The notes beneath the pieces are model-generated. The model did not search any database. It saw only the letters and a list, made by a program, of their open reading frames with translations, and was not told where the DNA came from. A stretch of 22,723 bases of DNA from Lachnospiraceae bacterium (GTDB lineage: Bacteria; Bacillota_A; Clostridia; Lachnospirales; Lachnospiraceae), in the NCBI GenBank assembly GCA_028694115.1, contig JAQUUB010000069.1, positions 1 to 22,723 of the forward strand, read 5' to 3'. Positions within the stretch are counted from its first letter, which is position 1. Each line of letters starts with the position of its first letter. The translations under genes were made by a program, and so were the position numbers. Shown here in pieces: positions 7,033 through 13,965 of the stretch.

Positions 7033-8666
7033 TAATTATTGGAGCAGTTGCAGCTGGAACATCAGCAGCGGCAAAAGCACGAAGAAATGACGAAATGGCT
7101 GAAATTGTTCTTTATGATAAGGATAGTTTTATCTCTTATTCAGGATGTGGAATGCCATATTATATTGGTGGTGAAGTAGAAGAAGCAGATAAACTCACTC
7201 CAAGAGATCCGGCGTTCTTTAAAAGCAAATATAATGTGGATGTAAGAACCTCACATGAAGTACTTAATATAAATCCCCAAAAAAAGTCCATGGAAATAAA
7301 GAATCTTTTTAGTAATGAAGTGTTTACAGATTATTATGATAAATTGATACTTGCAACGGGAGCATCTGCAATAATACCTCCCATTGAGGGTGCTTCGGAT
7401 TCCCATGTATTTACGTTGCGAAATATCGGAGATATGAATCGTATCAAAGCATTTATTGATGCTGTTCATCCTAAGAAAGCAGTCATTGTAGGTACTGGAT
7501 TCATCGGTCTTGAAGTTTGTGAAAATCTTAAAAACCTTGGAATTGAAGTAACACTAGTGGAAAGACTACCACAGGTTACACCAGGTCTTGATCCGGATAT
7601 GGCAACTTATGTAGAAGACCATTTGAAGAAAAATGGTGTGACTGTATATACTGGATTGTCTGCACAAAAAATAGAAGAGGGTAAGGTGTTTCTTGAAAAT
7701 GGAGAAGCTATTGAAGCTGATTTTGTTCTTCTTTCGGCAGGGGTAAAGCCAAATACAGCGCTCGCAGTTAGTATTGGAGTGGAACTTGGAGAAACCAAAG
7801 CGATAAAAGTAAATGACTTTATGATGACCAATCTGCCAGATGTTTACGCTTGTGGTGATTGTATAGAGCAGTTTCATGTAGTAACAGAAAAACCTGTATA
7901 TCGTCCTATGGGATCTACAGCAAATAAGACTGGTAGAATTGCAGGAGATGTAATTACTGGAGGGAACCTGTCCTTTCGAGGAATTCTTGGAACCGGAATC
8001 TTTCAGATTTTTGGAATGACGGTAGCACTCACTGGTCTTTCTGAGAAAGAGGCTATCAGGGAAGGATTTGACGTAGAAGTATGCCATAATATCAAACCAA
8101 ATAAACCAGAGTACATGGGCGGTAAGGAAATGGTGATTAAAGGAATCGCAGATAGAAAAAGTGGAAGACTTTTAGGAACTCAGATTGTAGGTTATGAGGG
8201 TGTAGATAAAAGAATTGATGTTTTTGTAACAGCTATTACTTATAAGGCAAAGGCAGAGGATTTATTTCATCTGGATTTGGCATATGCGCCACCATTTTCA
8301 ACAACAAAAGATCCTGTCATGTATACGGGGATGATTTTAGATAATGCAATGAATCAAGGGAGAAAGCTAATTACTTCAGACAGACTTTCAACACTGATAG
8401 ATTCCGAAAAAAAAATTCAGATTGTGGATGCTAGGGTAGCAGCACAGTATGATAAAGACCATGTGGAAACAGCAGTGAATATGCCACACAGTAAACTTAG
8501 GGTACAACTAAAAGATCTTGATCCAAAGGTAATGACTGTAACCTATTGCAATAAGGGAGTTACGGGAAATGCAGCACAAAATATTTTGTTAAACCATGGA
8601 TTTAGGGAGGTTTACAATTTATCCGGTGGGCATAAGAATTATAGCAAGACAAAGAAATCATTGTAA
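7023..8666 (+). CDS. FAD-dependent CoA-disulfide/persulfide reductase fused to a rhodanese domain
   Basis: This 547-residue protein belongs to the CoA-disulfide reductase-rhodanese class. The N-terminal FAD-binding strand is followed by a GAVAAGTSAAAKARR helix. The single redox cysteine is Cys42 in SYSGCGMPYY, as in CoADR and NADH oxidase/persulfide reductases. The NAD(P)H site is VIVGTGFIGLE (~155-165), and the second FAD motif is DVYACGDC. The C-terminal rhodanese domain (~450-547) carries its own active cysteine, Cys509 (TYCNKGVTGN). Known members use NAD(P)H to reduce CoA disulfide or CoA persulfide and pass sulfane sulfur through the rhodanese cysteine. It sits between two arsR genes and overlaps the first, so it is probably induced by the same metalloid signal. 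A role in keeping thiols reduced, or in handling sulfane sulfur during arsenite stress, is inference. Confidence 0.9.
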   Translation: MRIIIIGAVAAGTSAAAKARRNDEMAEIVLYDKDSFISYSGCGMPYYIGGEVEEADKLTPRDPAFFKSKYNVDVRTSHEVLNINPQKKSMEIKNLFSNEVFTDYYDKLILATGASAIIPPIEGASDSHVFTLRNIGDMNRIKAFIDAVHPKKAVIVGTGFIGLEVCENLKNLGIEVTLVERLPQVTPGLDPDMATYVEDHLKKNGVTVYTGLSAQKIEEGKVFLENGEAIEADFVLLSAGVKPNTALAVSIGVELGETKAIKVNDFMMTNLPDVYACGDCIEQFHVVTEKPVYRPMGSTANKTGRIAGDVITGGNLSFRGILGTGIFQIFGMTVALTGLSEKEAIREGFDVEVCHNIKPNKPEYMGGKEMVIKGIADRKSGRLLGTQIVGYEGVDKRIDVFVTAITYKAKAEDLFHLDLAYAPPFSTTKDPVMYTGMILDNAMNQGRKLITSDRLSTLIDSEKKIQIVDARVAAQYDKDHVETAVNMPHSKLRVQLKDLDPKVMTVTYCNKGVTGNAAQNILLNHGFREVYNLSGGHKNYSKTKKSL

Positions 8667-8680
8667 CATATGATTTCTTT
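8651..8680 (+). other. Perfect 10-bp hairpin spanning the reductase stop codon
   Basis: AAAGAAATCA (8651-8660) is exactly complementary to TGATTTCTTT (8671-8680) across a 10-nt loop that contains the TAA stop. The stem is AT-rich and no separate T-run follows, so it would be at best a weak terminator. It could also protect the upstream mRNA end. It lies between the reductase and the second arsR gene. Confidence 0.4.
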
Positions 8681-8696
8681 ACGCATAGAATATGCA

Positions 8697-8710
8697 TATA
8701 TGCTCATATA
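8697..8710 (+). promoter_or_regulatory. Candidate operator before the second arsR
   Basis: TATATG-CT-CATATA is a perfect 6-2-6 inverted repeat in the 74-bp gap before the second arsR, 30 bp upstream of its GTG start. ArsR/SmtB proteins bind AT-rich dyads of this layout. It differs from the ATAGACA operators at 6613-6665, so the second repressor may have its own site. No convincing promoter hexamers were found around it. Confidence 0.4.
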
Positions 8711-8740
8711 AATATTAATAAAAAAAGAAGGGGTGAAATC

Positions 8741-9088
8741 GTGGTTACTATCTTTAAAGCATTATCAGAAGAAAGCAGATTAAGAATCTTGACATTATTG
8801 ATGCAAAGAGAAATGTGTGTCTGTGAGGTTGAAGTTTGTTTAAACATGACGCAGTCGAATGCTTCTAGACATCTGACTATACTTAAAAACTGTGGGATTA
8901 TACATTGTTATAAGAAAGCACAATGGGCACATTATAGGATAAACGAAAGCTTTAAAGAAGAGCACAAAAGCCTTTGGGTATATTTACAACAGAAGATTGT
9001 AGAATTACCAACCTATCAGGCAGACCGTGAACAATGTGAAAAGTACAAAACTATTGATGTCTGTGGAAACTCGGAAATAACACATTAA
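8741..9088 (+). CDS. arsR: ArsR-family metalloid-responsive repressor (second copy)
   Basis: This 115-residue winged-helix protein carries the arsenic-type motif EMCVCEVE (C-x-C) and the helix-turn-helix MTQSNASRHLTILKNCGII. The C-terminal tail adds more cysteines (REQCEKY, DVCGN), which the first copy lacks in this arrangement. The start is GTG at 8741 behind GAAGGGGTG. The gene lies 74 bp after the reductase and 13 bp before the ACR3 gene, so it is probably co-transcribed with the pump. The two ArsR proteins differ in most residues outside the fold, so they are not a recent duplication. They may divide control of the two halves of the operon; that is inference. Confidence 0.9.
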   Translation: MVTIFKALSEESRLRILTLLMQREMCVCEVEVCLNMTQSNASRHLTILKNCGIIHCYKKAQWAHYRINESFKEEHKSLWVYLQQKIVELPTYQADREQCEKYKTIDVCGNSEITH

Positions 9089-9101
9089 AGGAGAAAAAGA
9101 A

Positions 9102-10178
9102 ATGAATAAAGAGAAATCAACAGAAATTGTTTTTTTTCAAAAATACTTAACGATATGGGTGGCACTTTGCATGATTACAGGATTACTAATTGGAAAGTTT
9201 TTACCATCGGTACCTGCATTTTTTAATCAGTTTGAATATGCAAAAGTATCCATACCTACGGCAATACTAATCTGGGTAATGATTTATCCAATGATGATGA
9301 AGGTGAATTTTGAAAGTGTAAAAAACGTAGGAAAAAATCCAAAGGGATTATATGTAACGTGGATTACAAACTGGTTAATTAAGCCATTTACAATGTTTGG
9401 AATTTCTTCTTTCTTTTTCTATGTTGTATTTAAAGGACTAATTCCTGCAGAACTAGCCAAAGAATATTTAGCAGGAGCCGTTTTATTAGGAGCCGCACCA
9501 TGTACTGCTATGGTTTTTGTATGGAGTCAGTTGACGAAAGGAAATCCAGCATATACGGTTGTGCAGGTAGCAACCAATGATTTAATTATTTTGGTGGCAT
9601 TTATTCCAATTGTAAAATTCCTGCTCGGAGTGAGTAAAGTAACTGTTCCTTGGGATACTTTAATTTTATCAGTTGTATTGTTTGTTGTAGTTCCTTTAAC
9701 AGCAGGTGTGTTAACAAGGATGTTTGTTAGTAAAAAGAAGGGAACCGAATATTTTGAAAATCAGTTTCTTCCTAAATTCGATAATGCAACAATCGTTGGG
9801 CTGTTACTGATGTTAGTGCTTTTATTCTCCTTCCAGGGTGAAGTTATTTTAAATAATCCATTACACATTTTGTTAATTGCAGTGCCCTTAACCATACAGA
9901 CATTTTTGATTTTCTTGATTGCATATATGGCAGCAAGGGTACTAAAACTTCCTCATAATATAGCAGCTCCAGCAGGTATGATAGGTGCTTCCAATTTCTT
10001 TGAATTATCCGTTGCAGTTGCAATCGCCTTGTTTGGAATGGATTCGCCAGCAGCACTGGCAACTGTTGTAGGTGTATTAACAGAGGTACCAGTTATGCTG
10101 ATTCTTGTTAAAATTGCAAATAAGACGACTCATTGGTTTCCAGAAAGCTCAAAAGTAAATGATAATAAAATTGAATGA
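9102..10178 (+). CDS. arsB: ACR3-family arsenite efflux permease
   Basis: This 358-residue integral membrane protein has about ten hydrophobic segments and the ACR3 hallmarks. Cys134 lies in GAAPCTAMVFVWSQL and Glu328 in GVLTEVPVMLILV; these match the conserved Cys and Glu needed for arsenite transport in characterised ACR3 proteins. YPMMMKVNF (~62-70) is also characteristic. It exports As(OH)3 or As(III) from the cytosol using the proton-motive force. AAAGGAG follows the stop of the second arsR directly. The symbol arsB is often used for this position in the operon, although ACR3 is not related to the ArsB transporter family; acr3 would be equally right. Confidence 0.93.
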   Translation: MNKEKSTEIVFFQKYLTIWVALCMITGLLIGKFLPSVPAFFNQFEYAKVSIPTAILIWVMIYPMMMKVNFESVKNVGKNPKGLYVTWITNWLIKPFTMFGISSFFFYVVFKGLIPAELAKEYLAGAVLLGAAPCTAMVFVWSQLTKGNPAYTVVQVATNDLIILVAFIPIVKFLLGVSKVTVPWDTLILSVVLFVVVPLTAGVLTRMFVSKKKGTEYFENQFLPKFDNATIVGLLLMLVLLFSFQGEVILNNPLHILLIAVPLTIQTFLIFLIAYMAARVLKLPHNIAAPAGMIGASNFFELSVAVAIALFGMDSPAALATVVGVLTEVPVMLILVKIANKTTHWFPESSKVNDNKIE

Positions 10179-10202
10179 TAATAAGAAAGGAAGTAATTAA
10201 GC

Positions 10203-10316
10203 ATGAAAAAAATGAAGATATTTGAACCAGCAATGTGCTGTTCTACAGGACTTTGTGGTGTTGGAGTTGATCCAGAGTTATTAAGAATTTCTACAGTATT
10301 GAACACACTAGCATAG
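10203..10316 (+). pseudogene. arsD: ArsD N-terminal remnant, 37 codons
   Basis: A short frame begins at ATG 10203 behind AAAGGAAG, 24 bp after the ACR3 stop. Its product opens MKKMKIFEPAMCCSTGLCGV, which matches the start of the arsenic metallochaperone ArsD. It keeps the three metalloid-binding cysteines at the family positions 12, 13 and 18, then a GVDPELLRISTVLNTL segment, and stops at TAG 10314. Full ArsD is roughly 110-120 residues, so about two thirds of the thioredoxin-like fold is missing, including the lower cysteine pairs. The partner ATPase gene arsA, which normally follows, is absent. The simplest reading is a deletion that removed the end of arsD and all of arsA. A surviving role as a metalloid-binding peptide cannot be excluded, because start, ribosome site and cysteines are intact. 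Confidence 0.8.
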
Positions 10317-10322
10317 ATATAA

Positions 10323-10389
10323 CTATTCGCAAAACACAACTTTAACGAATAGATACCCATGTATAATTTAATTTTTATTGTGCACAATA
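10323..10389 (+). promoter_or_regulatory. Promoter and 14-bp palindrome upstream of the cysteine-rich protein
   Basis: CTATTCG (10323-10329) and CGAATAG (10346-10352) form a 7-bp inverted repeat with a 16-nt spacer. TATAAT (10362-10367) is a good -10, though the -35 region is weak (around TTTAAC, 10341). TATTGTGCACAATA (10376-10389) is a perfect 14-bp palindrome just downstream of the expected transcription start, a classic repressor position. It does not resemble the ATAGACA operators of the arsenic operon or a CsoR site, so I cannot name the regulator. Confidence 0.5.
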
Positions 10390-10428
10390 GTTTTGGTAAA
10401 ATATTAATATTATTTGGAGGAAATTATT

Positions 10429-10773
10429 ATGGGATTATTAACAAATTCTACTGTCAACATGCAATCATGTATTGATGCGTGTAACCAATGCGCTCAAGCA
10501 TGCTACGAATGTTTTCAAGCGTGTCTCAACGAATTTGATGTTGAAAAAAGGATAAAATGCATTCGTACACTTACAGAGTGCTCAATAATGTGTCAAATGT
10601 CGTCTACTCTAATGTCTATGAATGCTCAATCTTCAATGCAGCATTGCCAACTTTGCGCAACAATTTGCGATCAATGTGCTCAAGAATGTGGAATGTTTAA
10701 AGAGCAACATTGTAAAGAATGTGCAGCTATCTGTATGAAATGTGCAACCGAATGTAAAAATATGAAAATGTAA
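10429..10773 (+). CDS. Cysteine-rich four-helix-bundle copper-storage-like protein (DUF326)
   Basis: This 114-residue protein has 19 cysteines, nearly all spaced C-x2-C or C-x3-C so that they face one side of helices: 14/18/21/25/28/32, 44/51/55, 73/76/80/83/87 and 95/98/102/105/109. This is the pattern of the Csp copper storage proteins, whose four-helix bundles line their core with cysteines and hold many Cu(I) ions. No signal or twin-arginine sequence is present, so it resembles the cytosolic Csp3 type. The start is ATG 10429, eight bases after GGAGG; an in-frame TTG at 10414 overlaps that ribosome site and is unlikely. It follows the arsenic genes but has its own promoter region. Soft-metal buffering is likely; which metal it holds here is not shown. 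Confidence 0.88.
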   Translation: MGLLTNSTVNMQSCIDACNQCAQACYECFQACLNEFDVEKRIKCIRTLTECSIMCQMSSTLMSMNAQSSMQHCQLCATICDQCAQECGMFKEQHCKECAAICMKCATECKNMKM

Positions 10774-10813
10774 TTTTTTATTTCAGACGTTTAGGAAACA
10801 TATTTGTCCGAAA

Positions 10814-10839
10814 CCCCTCATATATTAGTATAAAGGGGG
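10814..10839 (+). promoter_or_regulatory. Hairpin that could mask the ribosome site of the DUF6512 gene
   Basis: CCCCT (10814-10818) can pair with AGGGG (10834-10838), and the GGGGG run at 10835-10839 is the ribosome binding site of the gene starting at 10848. The 15-nt loop and 5-bp stem are modest. It could limit translation, or be a chance pairing. Confidence 0.3.
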
Positions 10840-10847
10840 ATTTTCAT

Positions 10848-11390
10848 ATGAATAAGCTATTACGTTACGAGCTGATTGGTATTGTTTTTACCATTGTTCT
10901 TGGGATTATTTTGCACTTTACTTATGAGTGGTCAGGCAACAATCCATTGGTTGGTATACTTAGTGCTGTAAACGAATCCACCTGGGAACATCTAAAGCTC
11001 TTATTTTTTCCTTATGTAATCTATTCTATTTTTGAGTACTTTTACTTAAGTCCATGCTTGAAGCATAGAAATGGGTGTAAGTATGAAAACTTTATAACAG
11101 CTAAAGTTATTGGATTAATTTGTGGAATTGTATTTATACCAACTATATTCTATCTATATGTTGAAATTATTGGAAACCATAATGTTATCATTGATATACT
11201 GATTTTTATTTTTGCCGTTATTATTGCTTATGCAATCAGTTATGATTTACTAAAAGAAGAAAAAATAAATGCCAATATAATATGTTTTATGATATTCCTT
11301 ATTATGTTAACGTGTTTTGTCCTCTTTACTTTTAATCCACCACAAGGAAAATTATTTATTGATCCTGTAACGAATACCTATGGAATATAA
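10848..11390 (+). CDS. DUF6512 integral membrane protein
   Basis: This 180-residue protein has about five hydrophobic helices: residues ~7-25, 50-66, 85-108, 112-130 and 140-160. A short conserved-looking stretch, AVNESTWEHLKLLFFP, sits between the first two. That motif and the size match the DUF6512 family of uncharacterised Firmicute membrane proteins, recognised from memory. Two Cys residues (PCLKH, NGCKY) flank a loop. The ATG at 10848 is preceded by GGGGG at a spacing of 8. It follows the cysteine-rich protein by 74 bp and is closed by the strong terminator at 11398. Function is unknown; a link with metal handling is suggested only by position. Confidence 0.7.
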   Translation: MNKLLRYELIGIVFTIVLGIILHFTYEWSGNNPLVGILSAVNESTWEHLKLLFFPYVIYSIFEYFYLSPCLKHRNGCKYENFITAKVIGLICGIVFIPTIFYLYVEIIGNHNVIIDILIFIFAVIIAYAISYDLLKEEKINANIICFMIFLIMLTCFVLFTFNPPQGKLFIDPVTNTYGI

Positions 11391-11397
11391 AGTTTCC

Positions 11398-11435
11398 TAT
11401 TAAAAACCGCTAAAATAAATCAGCGGTTTTTAATA
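11398..11435. terminator. Bidirectional terminator between convergent genes
   Basis: A perfect 14-bp stem pairs 11398-11411 (ending AAAAACCGCT) with 11422-11435 (starting AGCGGTTTTT) around a 10-nt loop. It has T-runs on both strands. It separates the DUF6512 gene (plus) from the AI-2E transporter gene (minus). Confidence 0.9.
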
Positions 11436-11441
11436 ATTACT

Positions 11442-12791
11442 TTACTTTTCTTCCTTTTTCTTATGATTACTCTTCTCTTCTACCCCTGTCGAATCTGCTC
11501 GAAAAAGCTTCTTTTCTGAAACATTTTCTGTATTCTTCAAGGATTCTGATGGATTTTCTTGTATTTGAAGCTCATGGTTATGGATATGCCGAAGCTTCAA
11601 ATAATCCTTAGTAGAATCTGGTAAGTCTTTCTTCCGTAACATATTATCAATTTTCCTTCTTAATCCAGCATAGATTACAGCAAATACAGGAACGCCAATA
11701 AACATACCAGGTATTCCAAATAATCCTCCAAATATCGTAATAGAAAAAATAACCCAGAAGCTTGATAATCCTGTGGAATCTCCCAGAATTTTAGGACCTA
11801 AAATATTGCCATCAAACTGTTGCAAAATAACAATAAATATTACAAAGTATAAACATTGTTTCGGATCCACCAATAATATTAGAAATGCACTAGGAATAGC
11901 ACCTAGATAAGGACCAAAAAATGGAATTACATTTGTCACACCGACAATGACACTTACAAGAACTGCATAAGGCGTACCAATCATATTAGTAATAATAAAA
12001 CAAATAATTCCAATAATTAAGGAGTCTAGTAATTTCCCAGTAATAAATCCACCAAAGGTTCTATGTATAAAACGAAATTCATCTATAATACTATTTGCTG
12101 TATTTTCATTTAGTGTTGCGTACAAAACTTTTTTCGACTGTGCCGCAAACAATTCTTTACTACCCATTACATATACAGAAATAATTAATCCAATCAAGAG
12201 ATTCCAAAAGAACAAGACAAAATTAACAACTCTTGTTGATAAATTGACAATAATTGAATTTACCTGTGGCCATAAATCACCACTTAACCATTTTTGCAAG
12301 TCTGTCGCATATTCATTAAGATAATTCATTACTATATTTTCAAGATCTGGATTATTTGCTAAAAGATTACCAACCCAGTTGGAAAGATTATTTGCATAAA
12401 AAGGAAAACGATATACAATGCTTTCGATACTATTTATTAATTGTGGTGCTACTAATTTCACAAAGGTATAGATCACGATAAAAAAGAATACTAACGTTCC
12501 CAAAATCGCAATGCTTCTCATTCTTCTCTTACCTTTTACATTCAGCTCGATATTTGTCTTGCGGTAAATGGGCATTAGTACTTTATGTTCAATAAAATTA
12601 AGAATGGGTGTCAATAAATACGCTAATATAAAGCCATCAATGACTGGCATCATAATCGCTGCGAATTTTCTAAAACCGCTTGTGACATTTCTCCCATGGA
12701 AAAGGAAATAATAAAAAATAATACTTCCTGCTAAAACCAGGAATGCAGTAAGTCCCCAATATAAATATTTTTTTTCAAATTGATATTTCAT
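11442..12791 (-). CDS. AI-2E family (PerM/YdiK-like) transporter
   Basis: This 449-residue membrane protein begins with two closely spaced helices (~12-32 and 42-62). A loop and a further helix (~92-115) follow, then a ~100-residue extracytoplasmic-type segment. A C-terminal block of helices contains FGGFITGKLLDSLIIGIICFI and the family-typical FFGPYLGAIPSAFLILL and GIPGMFIGVPVFAVIYAGLR. This matches the AI-2E transporter family, whose members include autoinducer-2 exporters, Na+/H+ antiporters and proteins of unknown substrate; the name does not prove AI-2 transport. The last ~70 residues are charged and cytosolic (…SNHKKKEEK). Its ATG overlaps the TGA of the small upstream gene (ATGA), indicating translational coupling. 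Confidence 0.88.
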   Translation of the reverse strand: MKYQFEKKYLYWGLTAFLVLAGSIIFYYFLFHGRNVTSGFRKFAAIMMPVIDGFILAYLLTPILNFIEHKVLMPIYRKTNIELNVKGKRRMRSIAILGTLVFFFIVIYTFVKLVAPQLINSIESIVYRFPFYANNLSNWVGNLLANNPDLENIVMNYLNEYATDLQKWLSGDLWPQVNSIIVNLSTRVVNFVLFFWNLLIGLIISVYVMGSKELFAAQSKKVLYATLNENTANSIIDEFRFIHRTFGGFITGKLLDSLIIGIICFIITNMIGTPYAVLVSVIVGVTNVIPFFGPYLGAIPSAFLILLVDPKQCLYFVIFIVILQQFDGNILGPKILGDSTGLSSFWVIFSITIFGGLFGIPGMFIGVPVFAVIYAGLRRKIDNMLRKKDLPDSTKDYLKLRHIHNHELQIQENPSESLKNTENVSEKKLFRADSTGVEEKSNHKKKEEK

Positions 12792-13033
12792 AATGTGTTC
12801 TCTTCCCTATCAAAGTATTCTTTTAATAAAATAACTATTGCAAATATAAAAAGCGTATTGGACAAAACAAATGGAAGTAATAATTTATACTCTATTAAAG
12901 CGGTCCATAGCTTACCTGAATTTGTGTTCCATTCGGTTAATGTTGTTGCTACTATTGCTGATGATATAATGATTTAAATATCAGTCAAGGTTGCTGACAA
13001 TAACAGTGTAGTACCAATAATTGTTTTCTTCAT
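12788..13033 (-). pseudogene. Small two-helix membrane protein gene broken by one in-frame TAA
   Basis: Reading the minus strand from ATG 13033, behind a six-G ribosome site at 13040-13045, the frame runs 81 codons to a TGA at 12788 that overlaps the ATG of the AI-2E gene. It is interrupted once, at codon 20, by TAA (12974-12976). Before it the product reads MKKTIIGTTLLLSATLTDI. After it come a hydrophobic IIISSAIVATTL, a polar stretch with two Trp (TEWN, KLWTA) and a second helix, LLLPFVLSNTLFIFAIVILL. The first helix spans the stop, so this looks like one intact membrane protein with a single recent nonsense change. A sequencing error would explain it equally well. There is no good restart codon just after the stop. 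Loss of translation could reduce coupling to the AI-2E gene. Confidence 0.6.
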
Positions 13034-13226
13034 TTAAATCCCCCCAAAAAATAATCTTCAATCTATAATTGATATAAATATATATTATCATACATTAAAT
13101 TAAATAAATTTACTATAGTAATTAAAATCTTAAATCTATATGCTAAACTAATAATTTTGTAGTATACTTAATAAAAATAATTCAAGGTATTACGAAAAAA
13201 TTTAAAAATAAAGATAGGTAATAGAT
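13034..13226. other. AT-rich intergenic region with a possible promoter for the ttcA-like gene
   Basis: The stretch contains the ribosome site of the broken membrane gene (minus, 13040-13045) and very AT-rich sequence. On the plus strand TATACT (13163-13168) is a plausible -10 for the gene at 13227, but the -35 region is poor. I see no RNA gene, repeat or clear operator here. Confidence 0.35.
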
Positions 13227-13937
13227 ATGAAATTACAACAACTTATGAGTTATGTTCGAAGAGCCATAGACGATTATCAGATGATTGAAGATGGAGATAA
13301 AATTGCAGTTGGAATTTCAGGTGGTAAAGATAGTCTGACTCTACTTTACGCCTTGCAGGGGCTGAAACGCTTCTATCCAAAGCAATTCGAGCTAGAAGCC
13401 ATTACCATTGATTTAGGACATAAAGGTTTTGATTTAAGCCGAATTGAAGATTTGTGTAAGGAATTAGAGGTTCCTTATACAATTATTAAAACAGACATTG
13501 CAGACATTATCTTCAACAAGAGAAAAGAATCTAATCCTTGTTCCCTCTGTGCAAAAATGAGAAAAGGAGCCTTAAACGATGCTATTAAGGAATTAGGCTG
13601 TAATAAGGTTGCCTATGCTCATCACAAAGATGACGTTGTGGAAACCATGCTCCTCTCTCTTATATTTGAGGGAAGATTTCATTCCTTTTCTCCTAAAACA
13701 TATCTGGATCGAACCGGACTGACGGTGATTCGACCTTTAATGTATGTCGATGAAAAGGACGTAATTGGTTTTCAAAACAAATACAATTTGCCCGTAGCCA
13801 AAAGTCCGTGTCCTGTCGATGGATATACAAAAAGAGAATATGCAAAAAATTTGTTAAAGCAATTAGACACGGAACATAAAGGGACAAAGGAACGGATGTT
13901 TACAGCAGTTATTAATGAATTTGTAGGATTAAAATAA
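13227..13937 (+). CDS. ttcA: TtcA-like tRNA 2-thiocytidine biosynthesis protein
   Basis: This 236-residue protein is a PP-loop ATPase of the TtcA/TilS superfamily. The ATP-binding loop is SGGKDS (residues 31-36). The cysteine pair Cys105/Cys108 (NPCSLCAKMRKG), together with Cys195 (KSPCPVDG), matches the three ligands of the [4Fe-4S] cluster in TtcA. AYAHHKDDVVETMLLS (~129-144) is the adenylation-site helix. TtcA thiolates C32 of some tRNAs using ATP and a sulfur donor. The protein is shorter than E. coli TtcA (about 310 residues), as is usual for Firmicute members; a related sulfur transferase with another substrate is possible. The ribosome site is weak (AGATAGGT). A tyrosine recombinase gene follows after 28 bp. 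Confidence 0.8.
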   Translation: MKLQQLMSYVRRAIDDYQMIEDGDKIAVGISGGKDSLTLLYALQGLKRFYPKQFELEAITIDLGHKGFDLSRIEDLCKELEVPYTIIKTDIADIIFNKRKESNPCSLCAKMRKGALNDAIKELGCNKVAYAHHKDDVVETMLLSLIFEGRFHSFSPKTYLDRTGLTVIRPLMYVDEKDVIGFQNKYNLPVAKSPCPVDGYTKREYAKNLLKQLDTEHKGTKERMFTAVINEFVGLK

Positions 13938-13965
13938 CGGAGTATCGTCTTATGGAGGTAATAAA

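Noticed and set aside
7566..8087. A 173-codon minus-strand frame inside the reductase gene
   Set aside because: It is the antisense shadow of a well-supported enzyme domain; no ribosome site or family resemblance.
12780..12977. A 65-codon plus-strand frame
   Set aside because: It is the antisense reading of the broken membrane-protein gene, has no ribosome site, and its residues do not form a plausible protein.
13046..13226. Very AT-rich stretch as a replication-origin-like or partition site
   Set aside because: No DnaA-box cluster, iterons or dyads were seen; it is best read as ordinary promoter-rich intergenic DNA.
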